Source of the DNA: Chondrinema litorale
GTDB taxonomy: Bacteria; Bacteroidota; Bacteroidia; Cytophagales; Flammeovirgaceae
Assembly (NCBI RefSeq): GCF_026250525.1
Contig: NZ_CP111043.1
Location: 2,651,501 to 2,715,500, forward strand
Reading direction: 5' to 3'
Length of the DNA stretch: 64,000 nucleotides
This document shows positions 38,579 to 48,094 of this stretch, one piece after another (position 1 is the first letter of the stretch; every line of letters begins with the position of its first letter). Under the pieces are notes generated by a model. The model saw only the letters and a program-made list of their open reading frames with translations, was not told the DNA's origin and ran no database searches. A program made the position numbers and the translations under genes.

Positions 38579-38926
38579 ATGCTTGATCCTACCGACTATC
38601 CTGAAGTGTTACAATTACACCAGAAAGTAAAAGAGCTCCAATTAGAATTCAGGAAAGTTGAAACAGCTTTTAGTATTCCGGAAGAAAAATGTATTGCCAT
38701 AGAAATGAAAGCTGACTCTAAGTTAATTGTTGTTCCTATTGTAGATGAATATGAAGACTTTGATTCAGATAAACCTAGTATGGCACTGCATTTAATTTTG
38801 ACTGAGTGCGAGACTTTCGAAGATGCAGAGGATTACTTGGTTTGGGCAAAGGAGGTAGAGCTAAATACTTCAAATGAAAAAGTAAGGCAAGCATGGTTTC
38901 ATTTGAGAGAAGTAGTGCCTCAATAA
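38579..38926 (+). CDS. Small acidic cytosolic protein, unknown
   Basis: 115 residues, not recognised. There is no signal or membrane segment. It is rich in Glu and Asp and predicted mostly helical, with DPTDYPEVLQLHQKVKELQL at the start and a possible coiled coil. It follows the large membrane protein by 11 bases and so is probably in the same operon. It may be a cytosolic partner of that protein, but this is only inferred from position. Confidence 0.7.
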   Translation: MLDPTDYPEVLQLHQKVKELQLEFRKVETAFSIPEEKCIAIEMKADSKLIVVPIVDEYEDFDSDKPSMALHLILTECETFEDAEDYLVWAKEVELNTSNEKVRQAWFHLREVVPQ

Positions 38927-39014
38927 GAAAATTACTGGGGAATAATATTCAACCTATCTCTGCATATAATTATGAGTTAAATACAGGAGCAGCTCTCTTA
39001 TTAAGAGAAATAGA

Positions 39015-39764
39015 TTAATAGTCTACAGCTTCTGGTGGAGGCATAAATTCCAAAATCATATCGCCAATTAGTTTAAAGCCTGTTATTTCTACAAAAACCT
39101 CTGGTTGGTTGTAATCATACCTGTCTCCTTTGGTTGCATTAATTCCAAAGAATTTTTTAAGTAAAGAACCACCAATTTGCTTTTGTTTTGTACTTCCAAT
39201 TACCACAGTTACATTTCTCTTAACCTTGGCATTATGTGGTAGGCGAATTCTTACATTACCAATAATACAGATGCTTTCTATTCTAATGTGTGTGAATTTA
39301 TGAGCAATATCTCTTAGATCTATAAGCGTATCGCCGATACCTGTAACCACTTTAATATTTGGTTTAGATATTTCGGCACTGTATAATTTCTTATCTCCGA
39401 TTATATTGATAAAGTCAATTTCCTCGAAAGTCTTACGAATATTTTCAGCAGGAGAGCTATTATAAGGTGCACTTCTGTATGGAGGATAGTTTTTAGGTTC
39501 TTGACCTTGAGAAGGTTGAGCTCCTTTAACTACAGGCAATAAACTATTTATCTGAGGAAAATCGTAAACCGAGTTTCTGAGTTCTTCTATAGTTCTTGCA
39601 TCATGGGCAATGTCTAGCCTTCGTTCGTACTCATCTATATCCAGATCGTTGTTTGTATAAGCTTCACTTATAGCAGTAATTACCCTTTCTCGATATTTTG
39701 GAAGTCCAAATACCATAGGTCTTTGATGATTATTATCTGCATTTCTAGATGACGGCCTATCCAT
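39015..39764 (-). CDS. DUF1707 plus LiaF-like domain protein
   Basis: 249 residues from the ATG at 39764; a TTG two codons earlier is also possible. The N-terminal ~60 residues (KYRERVITAISEAYTNNDLD, IDEYERRLDIAHDA) are a DUF1707/SHOCT-like helical hairpin. A Pro/Ser/Asn linker leads to a beta-helix-like C-terminal domain of the LiaF/YvqF (cell wall stress sensor) kind: GIGDTLIDLRDIA, ICIIGNVRIRLPHNAKVKRN and VVIGSTKQ. There is no membrane helix, unlike typical LiaF, so it is likely cytosolic. Its role in envelope stress is inferred from the domain only. A short palindrome (38994-39008) lies at its 3' end. Confidence 0.82.
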   Translation of the reverse strand: MDRPSSRNADNNHQRPMVFGLPKYRERVITAISEAYTNNDLDIDEYERRLDIAHDARTIEELRNSVYDFPQINSLLPVVKGAQPSQGQEPKNYPPYRSAPYNSSPAENIRKTFEEIDFINIIGDKKLYSAEISKPNIKVVTGIGDTLIDLRDIAHKFTHIRIESICIIGNVRIRLPHNAKVKRNVTVVIGSTKQKQIGGSLLKKFFGINATKGDRYDYNQPEVFVEITGFKLIGDMILEFMPPPEAVDY

Positions 39765-39923
39765 ATACAAATCTGTTTTTTTGAGGCTTAGAAATTTTAA
39801 TTTAACAAGATAAGCTCATTTTTAAGCCTATCATTTTTTAGGAGATTAAAGTTAATAAAATAAAGTGTATAAATCTTATCAAAATTATAGCTCAATTAGT
39901 TTGTTGCAAAAAAAGCAAGTTTA

Positions 39924-40817
39924 TTACTGCATGTCTGCATTTGTTTTACCAACTGGTTGTACTCTTTTATAAATTCCGGCTATTGCAGCAAGTACTTTTT
40001 TTGTAGGCATACAATCCATTTCATCTGGAACAATTTCTACCAATTTGGTTTTAAAACAGTGAGTTTGACCTTTAGTAGTATAAGCTATATTTTTAGGAAG
40101 ATCGAGACTGCCACCAACATTATATATTCCATTATGGAAAAATAATTTGATTTGTACGAGGTGTTTGATTTTGTATTTCACCTTGTGCTTTATTTTACCT
40201 CTTGGGTTCCTTTTAGTCACATTTCTCTTTCGCACAAAATCGGTATACTCTAGATGAATTTGAGTTCCATCAATCAAAGTAGCTTTGAACTCAAGTCTTG
40301 GGATTTTAAAGTATGTTTCTTTGATTTTAGGATAGCCTTTATTATTTCCTTGCTTTTGGTCAACAATATATTCTTGCTGGTCAGACTCTTCGAAAGAAGC
40401 TTTTATCTGTACTTTACTTTTTTTAGGAATATCTTCTTTGATGATACTAAGAAAAGGCATTAAAAAGCTTCTGAGGTGGTTACTCAAATCGAGCTTTTTT
40501 ACTTTTTTATTATCGATCCCAAATTTGATAGCTAACCCAACTGCTAGAGCAGTTATTATTAAAATGTAAGGGATTTGAGTACCTATGGCAACGAAAATGC
40601 TAAAAAAGGCTACTATTCCAGAAACTATCATTTTAATAGATAGACTAGAATTTAACCTAACTTTATCTCCATCCTTATCTAGTATAGCAATCTTTCTTAA
40701 TAAATTAAGCCAATATTGAGCTGTATGTGTACCGTCAATTTTTTTTGTTTCTACAATCTGAGTTTGTTCTGGATCAAGAGATTTTAATTGTTGGAATACA
40801 TTTTTGGTGTCAGCCAT
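39924..40817 (-). CDS. Membrane protein of unknown function
   Basis: 297 residues from the ATG at 40817. A longer frame up to 40898 would overlap the upstream gene and has no protein-like sequence. Two hydrophobic segments near residues 77-115 (MIVSGIVAFFSIFVAIGTQI, PYILIITALAVGLAI) may be transmembrane. The C-terminal part is basic and beta-rich (KRNPRGKIKHKVKYKIKHLV). No family was recognised. It begins 20 bases after the glycosyltransferase stop on the same strand and probably shares its transcript. Confidence 0.72.
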   Translation of the reverse strand: MADTKNVFQQLKSLDPEQTQIVETKKIDGTHTAQYWLNLLRKIAILDKDGDKVRLNSSLSIKMIVSGIVAFFSIFVAIGTQIPYILIITALAVGLAIKFGIDNKKVKKLDLSNHLRSFLMPFLSIIKEDIPKKSKVQIKASFEESDQQEYIVDQKQGNNKGYPKIKETYFKIPRLEFKATLIDGTQIHLEYTDFVRKRNVTKRNPRGKIKHKVKYKIKHLVQIKLFFHNGIYNVGGSLDLPKNIAYTTKGQTHCFKTKLVEIVPDEMDCMPTKKVLAAIAGIYKRVQPVGKTNADMQ

Positions 40818-40837
40818 AATATCGAGTTTATTTGACT

Positions 40838-41989
40838 TTAAATAAGGGAATTTAAACGGGAATACAAAGATTTTAATGCTTCTTTTTTTTGCTGCCAAGT
40901 AAAGAATGTTTCGATTTGTTGTTGCCCTTGTTTGCCCATTTTCTCTGCTAAATCAGGATATTCAACTAAAAACCTAATGGCTCTAGAAAGCATTGCAGGT
41001 CGTTCAGGTGGAACTAGTTTACCGTGTGTGTTATCTTCTATCAGTTCGGTACAAACTGGTAATTCAGAAGCGATTATGGCAGTTCCACAAGCCATAGATT
41101 CTAGTATTTTAAGCGGGCAGCAGCCTTGTTCAATATTTCTGTTGCCTTCTTTTAGCGGAGCAACAGAAACAAGTGCATGTTGTACCATTGCCCAAAGTGT
41201 TTTTTGTTCCAATTGATCGAACCAGATTACTTTTTCATCCACTTCTAATTTTGCCGCCAACTTTTTATATGGTTTAGCTATTCTTTTAGAGCCTGCGTTA
41301 CAAATTACTAGATGTAAGTCGTCAAAGTCTTTCAATCCCGAAAATGCTTTGAGTAATACATCTACTCCTTGCCAAGTTTGTAAAGCTCCAAAGTAAATAA
41401 TGTATTTTTCTGGGAGGTTTTCTGGTTTGGGTACCTTTTCAGGTATTACAGCTCCATTTCTAATTACTTCAATTTTGATTGACGGAGTACCTAAGCTTTG
41501 GAGAAAATCGGCAGTAGTTTGAGATGGAGTTACAATTTTATCTGCTTGTTGCAGGCAAAACAATTCTCTTTTTCTCAATTTCTGTATAAAGCTTTTTGTG
41601 AGATGAGGATATCTATACGGAAGTTCTACGGAGGTTAATCCATTTACTTCGAAAACTGTTTTGTAATTTCTATTTGGTTTTAAAATAGGCATGCCTCCCC
41701 AAATATCTCTGAAGTGGCAAATATTTAACTCATCTTCGGTTAGCTCAATTTGTTTGCTTACAAATCTGGAAAAGGCTTCGGCTCTTTGCAGGTAATTTAC
41801 ATTTTTAAGACTAAGTCTTTTTATGCTGATGTTATCTTTACTTTGTTCTTTGGGTAGGTAGTTTCCTGCAAGCGCGCATAAAACACCTCCATTGGTAAAC
41901 TCGAAAAGTGAACTGGCAAAATGAGAAATATGTGTTGCTGAACCTTTGGTAGAAGGAAAAACGTCGAATGCAGCGTAAAGTCCCGACAT
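40838..41989 (-). CDS. GT4-family glycosyltransferase
   Basis: 383 residues from the ATG at 41989; a TTG at 42034 would add 15 residues with no family support. The N-terminal Rossmann domain opens LYAAFDVFPSTKGSATHI. The C-terminal domain has YIIYFGALQTWQGVDVLLKA and the donor-binding motif CCPLKILESMACGTAIIASE with the EX7E pattern, both typical of GT-B retaining family 4. It lacks membrane segments. It probably builds an envelope polysaccharide or glycoconjugate, with acceptor unknown. It is followed by a small membrane protein. Confidence 0.88.
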   Translation of the reverse strand: MSGLYAAFDVFPSTKGSATHISHFASSLFEFTNGGVLCALAGNYLPKEQSKDNISIKRLSLKNVNYLQRAEAFSRFVSKQIELTEDELNICHFRDIWGGMPILKPNRNYKTVFEVNGLTSVELPYRYPHLTKSFIQKLRKRELFCLQQADKIVTPSQTTADFLQSLGTPSIKIEVIRNGAVIPEKVPKPENLPEKYIIYFGALQTWQGVDVLLKAFSGLKDFDDLHLVICNAGSKRIAKPYKKLAAKLEVDEKVIWFDQLEQKTLWAMVQHALVSVAPLKEGNRNIEQGCCPLKILESMACGTAIIASELPVCTELIEDNTHGKLVPPERPAMLSRAIRFLVEYPDLAEKMGKQGQQQIETFFTWQQKKEALKSLYSRLNSLI

Positions 41990-42120
41990 GTAGCCTGATA
42001 TATTAAAAAATGGAGTACCTGAATTATCACTCAATTATAAGTTTTTTTCAGATACTCCTTTAGATAAAAAAATAAAATTTCAGATGCTCTTTGCTCAATA
42101 AAAAGAGAATCAAGCTTTTA

Positions 42121-43119
42121 TTAAACCAGATTATTTTTCATTAATGCTTCTGCAATTTGTACAGCATTAGTAGCAGCTCCTTTTCTAAGGTTATCTGAAA
42201 CAATCCACATGTTAAGTGTATTTTCTTGGCTTTCGTCTCTTCTTAGTCTACCAACAAAAGTTTCGTTACGGTTATGCGCATTTATCGGCATAGGATAAAC
42301 CAGATTAGTTACGTCATCTTCCATAACTATTCCATCACTACTTTGAAGAATACCACTTACCTCAGCTAAATCAAACTCATTTTCGAACTCAACATTTACA
42401 GATTCTGAGTGACCACCCATAGTAGGTATTCTCACACAAGTTGCTGTAAGTTTTATGCTTTGGTCATTAAGAATTTTCATGGTTTCGTTCACCATTTTCA
42501 TTTCTTCTTTGGTATAGCCATTTTCCAAGAACACATCGATATGCGGTAATACGTTCATATCAATCTTGTATGGGTAAGCCATTTCTTCTCTAGTAAGCTC
42601 TTCGCCAGCTCTTTCCCTCATCATTTGGTCTACCGCTTTTTTACCAGTTCCAGTAACAGATTGGTAAGTAGATACAACTACTCTTTTAATAGTGTATCTT
42701 TTGTGTAGTGGAGCCAAAGCCAATACCATCTGAATAGTAGAGCAGTTAGGGTTAGCTATAATTTTGTCGTCTTTTGTAAGCTCATTGGCGTTAATTTCAG
42801 GCACAACCAGTTTTTTAGTTGGATCCATTCTCCATGCTGAAGAGTTATCAATTACTGTAGTACCTGCTTCTGCGAAGCGAGGAGCATATTCCAAAGATGT
42901 ACCTCCACCAGCAGAAAAAATAGCAATATCAGCTTTTGCAGCAATACCTTCTTCCATGCCCACTACCTTGAATTCTTTTCCTTTGAAGGTAACTGTTTTG
43001 CCTACTGATCTGCTAGATGCAACAGGAATAATAACATCAGCTGGAAAGTCTCTTTCTTCCAGTACTTTTAACATGGTACTACCTACTAAACCGGTAGCGC
43101 CTACAACTGCAACTTTCAT
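42121..43119 (-). CDS. asd: Aspartate-semialdehyde dehydrogenase
   Basis: 332 residues from the ATG at 43119. It reduces aspartyl phosphate to the semialdehyde for lysine, threonine, methionine and diaminopimelate. NADP-binding start MKVAVVGATGLVGSTMLKVL, active-site Cys in NPNCSTIQMVLALAP, base His in RIPTMGGHSESVNVEF. The frame is open for 19 more codons, but that part is a translated leader and not conserved. A terminator of the next upstream gene lies just before it, so it has its own promoter. Confidence 0.95.
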   Translation of the reverse strand: MKVAVVGATGLVGSTMLKVLEERDFPADVIIPVASSRSVGKTVTFKGKEFKVVGMEEGIAAKADIAIFSAGGGTSLEYAPRFAEAGTTVIDNSSAWRMDPTKKLVVPEINANELTKDDKIIANPNCSTIQMVLALAPLHKRYTIKRVVVSTYQSVTGTGKKAVDQMMRERAGEELTREEMAYPYKIDMNVLPHIDVFLENGYTKEEMKMVNETMKILNDQSIKLTATCVRIPTMGGHSESVNVEFENEFDLAEVSGILQSSDGIVMEDDVTNLVYPMPINAHNRNETFVGRLRRDESQENTLNMWIVSDNLRKGAATNAVQIAEALMKNNLV

Positions 43120-43162
43120 TTTGTTTAAATTTAATAGTGGGATTTTATATAAATATAAGGTA

Positions 43163-43194
43163 TAAAAAAAGGTCATTCCTGGTAAGAATGACCT
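43163..43194 (-). terminator. Intrinsic terminator after the pyruvate dehydrogenase E2 gene
   Basis: AGGTCATTC (43170-43178) pairs with GAATGACCT (43186-43194). On the minus strand a T-run follows (opposite 43164-43170). It separates this gene from asd. Confidence 0.88.
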
Positions 43195-43215
43195 GTATAT
43201 TTTAATGTATTAAAA

Positions 43216-44871
43216 TCAGACAAGGATTCTTACTGGGTCTTCAAGCAACTGTTTAAGCGTTAGAAGGAATGCAGAACCTACAGCACCATCTACAACTCTA
43301 TGGTCGCAAGACATCGTAACCTTCATTAAGTTACCAATCTTGATTTCACCATCTTTTACAATTGGTGTTTGTTTAATACCACCTATTGCTAAGATACAAG
43401 CATCTGGCGGGTTAATAATCGCTGTAAACTCATCGATACCAAACATACCAAGGTTAGAGATAGTAAATGTGTTACCTTCCCAATCTGCTGGTTGTAATTT
43501 TTTCTCTTTTGCTTTCTTGCCAAGGTCTTTTACTTCAGCAGAAATCTGAGAAAGTGTTTTGCTATCTGCAAATCTAACAACTGGAACAAGAAGTCCGTCA
43601 GGAATTGCTACAGCAACACCAATATGAACATGTTGATTTTTTCTGATTTTGTCTCCTAACCAAGAAGAGTTTACATCAGGATGCTGTTTTAAAGCAGCAG
43701 CACAAGCTTTTAATACAATATCGTTGAACGAAATCTTTACAGGAGAGATTTCGTTCATTCCTTTTCTAGCCTCAATTGCCTTATCCATGTTAATTTCCAT
43801 AGTAAGGTAGAAGTGAGGAGCAGTAAATTTACTTTCAGCAAGTCTCTTAGAGATTACTTTTCTCATTTGAGAAACTTTCTCTTCAGTAAAGCTTTCTTGA
43901 CCTACTGGTACAGCAGCACCTATAGTTGGTGCAGCAGTAGCAGTTTCTGCAACTGGCTGGTAAGACTCAACATCTCTTCTAATCACTCTTCCGTGGTCTC
44001 CACTTCCAGGTATTTTGCTTATATCGAAGCCTTTGTCTTCAGCTAGTTTTTTAGCAAGAGGAGAAGCTTTTACTCTACCTCCCTCTGAAGAAGTTGATGA
44101 GCTTGTTGAAGAAACCGCCGGAGCTGGTTTTGCTTCCTCTTTTTTTGCTGTTGAAGCTTCTTTTTTTTCCTGTTTTGGGGCTGGAGCCTCTTCTTTTTTT
44201 GCTGCACCACCAGAAGCTTTTGAGTTTTGAGCTTCTAATAATGTTTTATAATCTGCTCCTTCTTCACCGATAATAGCAATTACTCCATCTACTTTTACAG
44301 AGCTACCAGCATCTGCAGCAAGATAAAGTACTTTACCATCAGTGTAGTTTTCGAGCTCCATGGTAGCTTTGTCAGTTTCAACTTCAGCGAGAATATCGCC
44401 CGAAGCAACGTCATCACCAACTTTTACTAACCAGCTAGCGATAGTGCCTTCTTCCATGGTATCGCTCATCTTCGGCATAGTAATCACTTCTGCGTTAATG
44501 CCAGATGTATCGATATCTGCTGCTGCCGGAGCTTCTTCTGTGCTTTCTTCCGGTGCACTTTCTGTAGCGGTTTCTTTTTGTTCACCATTGCTGCTTCCTC
44601 CTTCTCCGTCTAGTAAAGACTGGTAGTCTTCACCTTCTTCTCCAACAACTGCGATAATTCCATCTACAGGAACAGAATCTTTTTCACCTGGTCCAATGTA
44701 TAAGATTGTACCGTCTTCGTAGTTTTCAAGCTCCATGGTTGCCTTATCGGTCTCTACCTCGGCAAGTATATCACCAGAAGATACCTTGTCACCTACTTTA
44801 ACCAGCCAAGACGCAATTACACCTTCTTCCATCGTGTCGCTCATCTTTGGCATTCTGATTACTTCAGCCAT
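43216..44871 (-). CDS. pdhC: Pyruvate dehydrogenase complex E2 (dihydrolipoamide acetyltransferase)
   Basis: 551 residues. Two tandem lipoyl domains (about residues 1-80 and 130-210) each contain ETDKATMELENY with the lipoyl Lys. A Glu/Ala-rich linker separates them. A peripheral subunit-binding domain (KASPLAKKLAEDKGFDISKI) follows after a second Ala/Pro/Lys-rich linker. The catalytic domain starts with SQMRKVISKRLAESK and ends with the CoA-acetyltransferase motif DHRVVDG. It transfers acetyl from pyruvate to CoA at the centre of the complex. The E1 subunits are not in this window. The linkers are long and low-complexity. Confidence 0.94.
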   Translation of the reverse strand: MAEVIRMPKMSDTMEEGVIASWLVKVGDKVSSGDILAEVETDKATMELENYEDGTILYIGPGEKDSVPVDGIIAVVGEEGEDYQSLLDGEGGSSNGEQKETATESAPEESTEEAPAAADIDTSGINAEVITMPKMSDTMEEGTIASWLVKVGDDVASGDILAEVETDKATMELENYTDGKVLYLAADAGSSVKVDGVIAIIGEEGADYKTLLEAQNSKASGGAAKKEEAPAPKQEKKEASTAKKEEAKPAPAVSSTSSSTSSEGGRVKASPLAKKLAEDKGFDISKIPGSGDHGRVIRRDVESYQPVAETATAAPTIGAAVPVGQESFTEEKVSQMRKVISKRLAESKFTAPHFYLTMEINMDKAIEARKGMNEISPVKISFNDIVLKACAAALKQHPDVNSSWLGDKIRKNQHVHIGVAVAIPDGLLVPVVRFADSKTLSQISAEVKDLGKKAKEKKLQPADWEGNTFTISNLGMFGIDEFTAIINPPDACILAIGGIKQTPIVKDGEIKIGNLMKVTMSCDHRVVDGAVGSAFLLTLKQLLEDPVRILV

Positions 44872-45304
44872 ATAATGTTATGATTTTTATTTTAATTCAA
44901 GTATATATTTCAATCCCTAAAATTTCTATAAGAGTGCGTAAAAATAATAAGCTTATTCAAATTTTATAGGAAATATTGCAAAGATCATTTCAGTATGTTA
45001 AAACCAACTACTAAAAGGAATGTTTTTTTTGCTGAAATGGCTCCATTTTCCCAAAAAAAATACCTTTTTGCCTAATTCATAAAATTATTTTGAGCTTTCA
45101 CTTCATTTTTAAGACAGACTTTAGCTTTGATGTTTTATTACTTCAGCTGATAATTTTAACAATACTGATACGTGTAAAGGTATGTGATTATAGAGAGTAT
45201 TGAAAAATGATAGCACATTAGCTTTTATTTAAAGCAAACGGCTTTCGGAAATATCATGTTAAATTAGCATAATACTTGATACAATCTTGACAAGATACAA
45301 CCTT
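44872..45304. other. Intergenic, 433 bp, no gene
   Basis: A+T-rich spacer between divergent genes. One TAGCTTTG (45122-45129, plus strand) matches the -7 box but has no -33 TTG at the right distance and would give a ~170-base leader for the next gene. No tRNA, hairpin terminator or coding frame was found. Confidence 0.4.
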
Positions 45305-46084
45305 ATGCAGATCAGATTATTTATATTTTTTAGTCTTGTAACTGTTATTTTTTCAGATTTAAATGCAGCAAGATTGTCCAGCTCATCATATGCTTTAAGT
45401 GATTCCCTTTCTTTAAATATTAGTAAAGGAATGATGGTAGAGTATGGTCATTCTTTTTCGCAGCTATTTTCTAAAAAGCCGAGGAAATATAAAAAACCTA
45501 AACAAAGGAAATACGATTTCAGGTATTTGGAAATTGGAATTGGCCCGGCTGTGTGGCAAACTTCGCATGAACCTTTAATGGAGAATGAAAGAAATGCCAT
45601 TCATTTTTTTGTAGAGTATGGAGATATGCTTAAACCACTCAGTTATGTTGCTGGTGTAAACTTTAATGCTGCTTTTATTCAAGAAGGTTATTTGCTAGAG
45701 CCAGAATATTACTTTTTTCATTTAAAATATTCTCCTAGCAGAAAGTGGTACAATTGGCCAATCTGGATGAATATTTATGGTTTGGCTGGAGCAACTTATT
45801 GGCAGGCTTCATTAACTAATACTGCTTTTGGTGGTGCTACTAATAATGAAAATCTCATTGAAGAAGATAGTGGTTTAGGTTTAATTACTGGAGCAGGTGT
45901 TTCTTTTGAATTTTTTAATTTCTCATTAATTACACAGTTTACCTATGTATTAGGTATCGGACAATATGAAGCTGGTGGTTTTTATCCACAAGATGTTCAT
46001 GTAGGTTCAGCACAAGTAAATGTAATGCTGAGTTACAGGTTCTTTTTAAGTGGCTTACAATGGCGTTGTCCAACTTATAAGTAA
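45305..46084 (+). CDS. Exported beta-rich protein, probable outer-membrane barrel
   Basis: 259 residues from the ATG at 45305; a TTG at 45287 is less likely. The signal peptide is MQIRLFIFFSLVTVIFSDLN. The rest alternates aromatic-rich beta-strands and Gly turns (YLEIGIGPAVWQTSHEPL, YVLGIGQYEAGGFYPQDVHV) and ends with a strand having aromatic residues, which suits an outer-membrane beta-barrel. No family was recognised. A lipoprotein gene follows about 50 bases later. Confidence 0.65.
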   Translation: MQIRLFIFFSLVTVIFSDLNAARLSSSSYALSDSLSLNISKGMMVEYGHSFSQLFSKKPRKYKKPKQRKYDFRYLEIGIGPAVWQTSHEPLMENERNAIHFFVEYGDMLKPLSYVAGVNFNAAFIQEGYLLEPEYYFFHLKYSPSRKWYNWPIWMNIYGLAGATYWQASLTNTAFGGATNNENLIEEDSGLGLITGAGVSFEFFNFSLITQFTYVLGIGQYEAGGFYPQDVHVGSAQVNVMLSYRFFLSGLQWRCPTYK

Positions 46085-46133
46085 TATGATTTGTCATTTT
46101 AATTGTTGAGTGTCAAATTCAATCTTTTAGTTC

Positions 46134-47684
46134 ATGTTTATTTTTTCAAAACCAAATACAAAGCTCTTATTTATCGCAGGCTTATTTTATTTGCAGTCTT
46201 GCGATCTGGGCGATTTTTCGCCTGTAGACATTTTTACCAGAGAAGCTTTGGAAGAAGATGCCTTGTCAGTTGATGTAGGTACATCTTGCGATTTTTCGAT
46301 TTTAACTAATAATGATAGATACATTGAAACCACAGAAGGGCTAGAAATAAAAGGGAGTGTTTATCTGGAAACTTCAGCTACTCAGTATTATTTGAGCAGT
46401 GGAGAGTTTGCACTAACTACAGATTCAGAAGGGAAAATATCTTCGCTAAAAGGATATGGAACTGCTGTATTACCAGAAACAAGTTTATTCGAAGATGCTA
46501 CACCTGTGAGTGATTACCTAGCGAATATTAGTCTTTTAGAAAATCCTGATCTCTCTTCAATTATATCTTTGAGTGTAGACGAGCAATGCTATATATATTA
46601 CAATATCGATCAAGACACTGCTGAATTTACTACTTCTAACGGTGATTTTACATATACAGAATTATATTTTGAGCCAACAGAGCCACTTTTTGTATTTAAA
46701 GGAAGCATTGATTTGCCTTTGCTAAAAAGTAATTTCGGTTGGACAGGCATCTCACATGCTGGTAATATTGAGTTCTTGCCAGAGAATTTTACCCAAGAAT
46801 TAACTTTCGAGTCTTTTAATGGGCATGTATACATGGATGCTGAGTTGCCATTTACAGTAAATAATTTGCCTGTTACCAGTTATGGAGAGAATACAATTAA
46901 TGCCAATAAAGATGGGAGTGGGGCAAAAGCTTTTTTTGATGGTACTACAGAAAGTATAGAATTAGGTACAAATGGTAGTTTGGCAATCTCTTATTTATTA
47001 GCCGATACAATTATTTCAGGGTATTCATTCTATTCTGATACTGTGAGTCGTATGAATGAAAGCTTGTATTTAAGCTCAGCAACGTCTCATTGGGAAAATA
47101 TAAGTGGTGTAGAAGAATTTAGTTTTGTAGGTGAATATGAAGATTCTGTTGATCTGTATGATGAAATATTGTTGTCTCATCCTGTACTTGATCAACTCAT
47201 TTATAATTCTGACGATAACGCGATAGTTTTTGGCACCTATGGCACCAATTACAATTTATGGAATATTAATATTTTGAATGATGCTGATATGGATTTAGGA
47301 GATTTGGGAATCTATTCTTTTAAAGAGGCCATCTTAAGTGTAGGTACTGAAGGAATCGAGTTTTCTGGGATATTTCAGAGTACATTCGCAAACTTTCCTA
47401 CCAATGTGATGATAGCAGGTGAAATTCAAGACAATGGAGATTTTACTCTAAATGGACAAACCTTATTTGCTGTTAACTTTGATGGAACAACGCTACCGGT
47501 TACTTATTCTCTTGAGGTAGAGGTAGTTGATGGAGCTGCAGAAATTAATGTTACAGGTTTAGCAGAATATTGTGAAAATGGTAATTGTCAGTTTTTACCA
47601 GTAACAACTACTCTAGATGCAGTGTCTCAAACATTAGAAGTATGTGTAGAAATTCCTGGCGAAGGTGAAATTTGTGTTGATTAA
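46134..47684 (+). CDS. Hypothetical lipoprotein, repetitive beta-rich
   Basis: 516 residues, not recognised. The N-terminus FIAGLFYLQSCDLGD gives a lipobox Cys. The remainder is acidic and beta-rich with regularly spaced Gly and Thr-rich strands. There is no catalytic motif. It ends in a Cys-containing segment (LEVCVEIPGEGEICVD). It may be a surface lipoprotein, possibly linked to the preceding barrel-like gene by position. Confidence 0.65.
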   Translation: MFIFSKPNTKLLFIAGLFYLQSCDLGDFSPVDIFTREALEEDALSVDVGTSCDFSILTNNDRYIETTEGLEIKGSVYLETSATQYYLSSGEFALTTDSEGKISSLKGYGTAVLPETSLFEDATPVSDYLANISLLENPDLSSIISLSVDEQCYIYYNIDQDTAEFTTSNGDFTYTELYFEPTEPLFVFKGSIDLPLLKSNFGWTGISHAGNIEFLPENFTQELTFESFNGHVYMDAELPFTVNNLPVTSYGENTINANKDGSGAKAFFDGTTESIELGTNGSLAISYLLADTIISGYSFYSDTVSRMNESLYLSSATSHWENISGVEEFSFVGEYEDSVDLYDEILLSHPVLDQLIYNSDDNAIVFGTYGTNYNLWNINILNDADMDLGDLGIYSFKEAILSVGTEGIEFSGIFQSTFANFPTNVMIAGEIQDNGDFTLNGQTLFAVNFDGTTLPVTYSLEVEVVDGAAEINVTGLAEYCENGNCQFLPVTTTLDAVSQTLEVCVEIPGEGEICVD

Positions 47685-47769
47685 TATTAAATTTGAGTCA
47701 TTTTTTAGAGAATATTAAAATTATTACTAAATTAACTGTGCATGGCTTTTCATTTAATATAAAAAATTA

Positions 47770-47777
47770 TAGCTTTG
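47770..47777 (+). promoter_or_regulatory. Candidate -7 element for rpmH
   Basis: TAGCTTTG matches TAnnTTTG, 22 bases before the rpmH ATG, for an expected leader of about 15 bases. The -33 region (around 47745) is T-rich but has no exact TTG. Confidence 0.45.
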
Positions 47778-47799
47778 CACTCCGAAAAATTTTAGAGCA

Positions 47800-47955
47800 A
47801 TGAAAAGAACTTATCAACCATCCAACAGGAAAAGAAAAAATAAGCATGGTTTCAGATCAAGAATGGCATCAGCTAGTGGTAGAGCTGTTCTTGCAAAAAG
47901 AAGAGCAAAAGGCAGAAAGAAATTAACAGTTTCTTCTGAAAGAAAAGGAAAGTAA
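47800..47955 (+). CDS. rpmH: 50S ribosomal protein L34
   Basis: 51 codons encoding [20 protein letters not shown] and the typical [20 protein letters not shown] continuation, with a short VSSERKGK end. L34 is among the last proteins to join the 50S subunit. It sits upstream of rnpA, as in nearly all bacteria. A short gene and a hairpin separate the two here. Confidence 0.96.
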   Translation: MKRTYQPSNRKRKNKHGFRSRMASASGRAVLAKRRAKGRKKLTVSSERKGK

Positions 47956-47974
47956 TATTTTTAAATGATAAGTT

Positions 47975-48094
47975 ATGAAAGCTAGAATAGCTAAAAAAAT
48001 AGTAAAAAAACAAGAAAAGCTTGCTTACCAAAAAGGTACAATTAAAAAAGCAGAAGCAATTGTAAAAAGAAATTCTCAAAAAGACTCTGAATAA
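47975..48094 (+). CDS. Small basic protein between rpmH and rnpA
   Basis: A 39-residue frame that begins MKARIAKKIVKKQEKLAYQK and ends in NSQKDSE. It starts 19 bases after rpmH, has an ATG start with an A-rich leader, and is strongly Lys-rich and helical. Its stop codon lies in the loop of the terminator hairpin that follows. The position suggests a ribosome- or RNA-associated peptide, but no family was recognised. It could instead be a chance frame, but codon use and ordered helical character argue for a gene. Confidence 0.6.
   Translation: MKARIAKKIVKKQEKLAYQKGTIKKAEAIVKRNSQKDSE

Noticed and set aside
40818..40898. Longer start of the minus-strand membrane protein
   Set aside because: The extra 27 residues overlap the glycosyltransferase gene and show no domain; the ATG at 40817 is 20 bases after that gene's stop.
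43120..43176. Longer start of asd
   Set aside because: The extra 19 residues lie between a terminator and the NADP-binding start MKVAVVGATG and are not part of the family.
44015..44626. Plus-strand frames opposite the pyruvate dehydrogenase E2 gene
   Set aside because: These are Ser/Ala/Phe-rich mirror frames of the lipoyl and linker regions, without start context or family motifs.
43216..44871. Nearly repeated DNA segments inside the E2 gene
   Set aside because: They encode the two tandem lipoyl domains, a normal feature of the protein, and not a mobile or CRISPR repeat.
45122..45129. TAGCTTTG as promoter of the exported barrel-like protein
   Set aside because: No TTG at the -33 position and a leader of about 170 bases; the match alone is weak in A+T-rich DNA.
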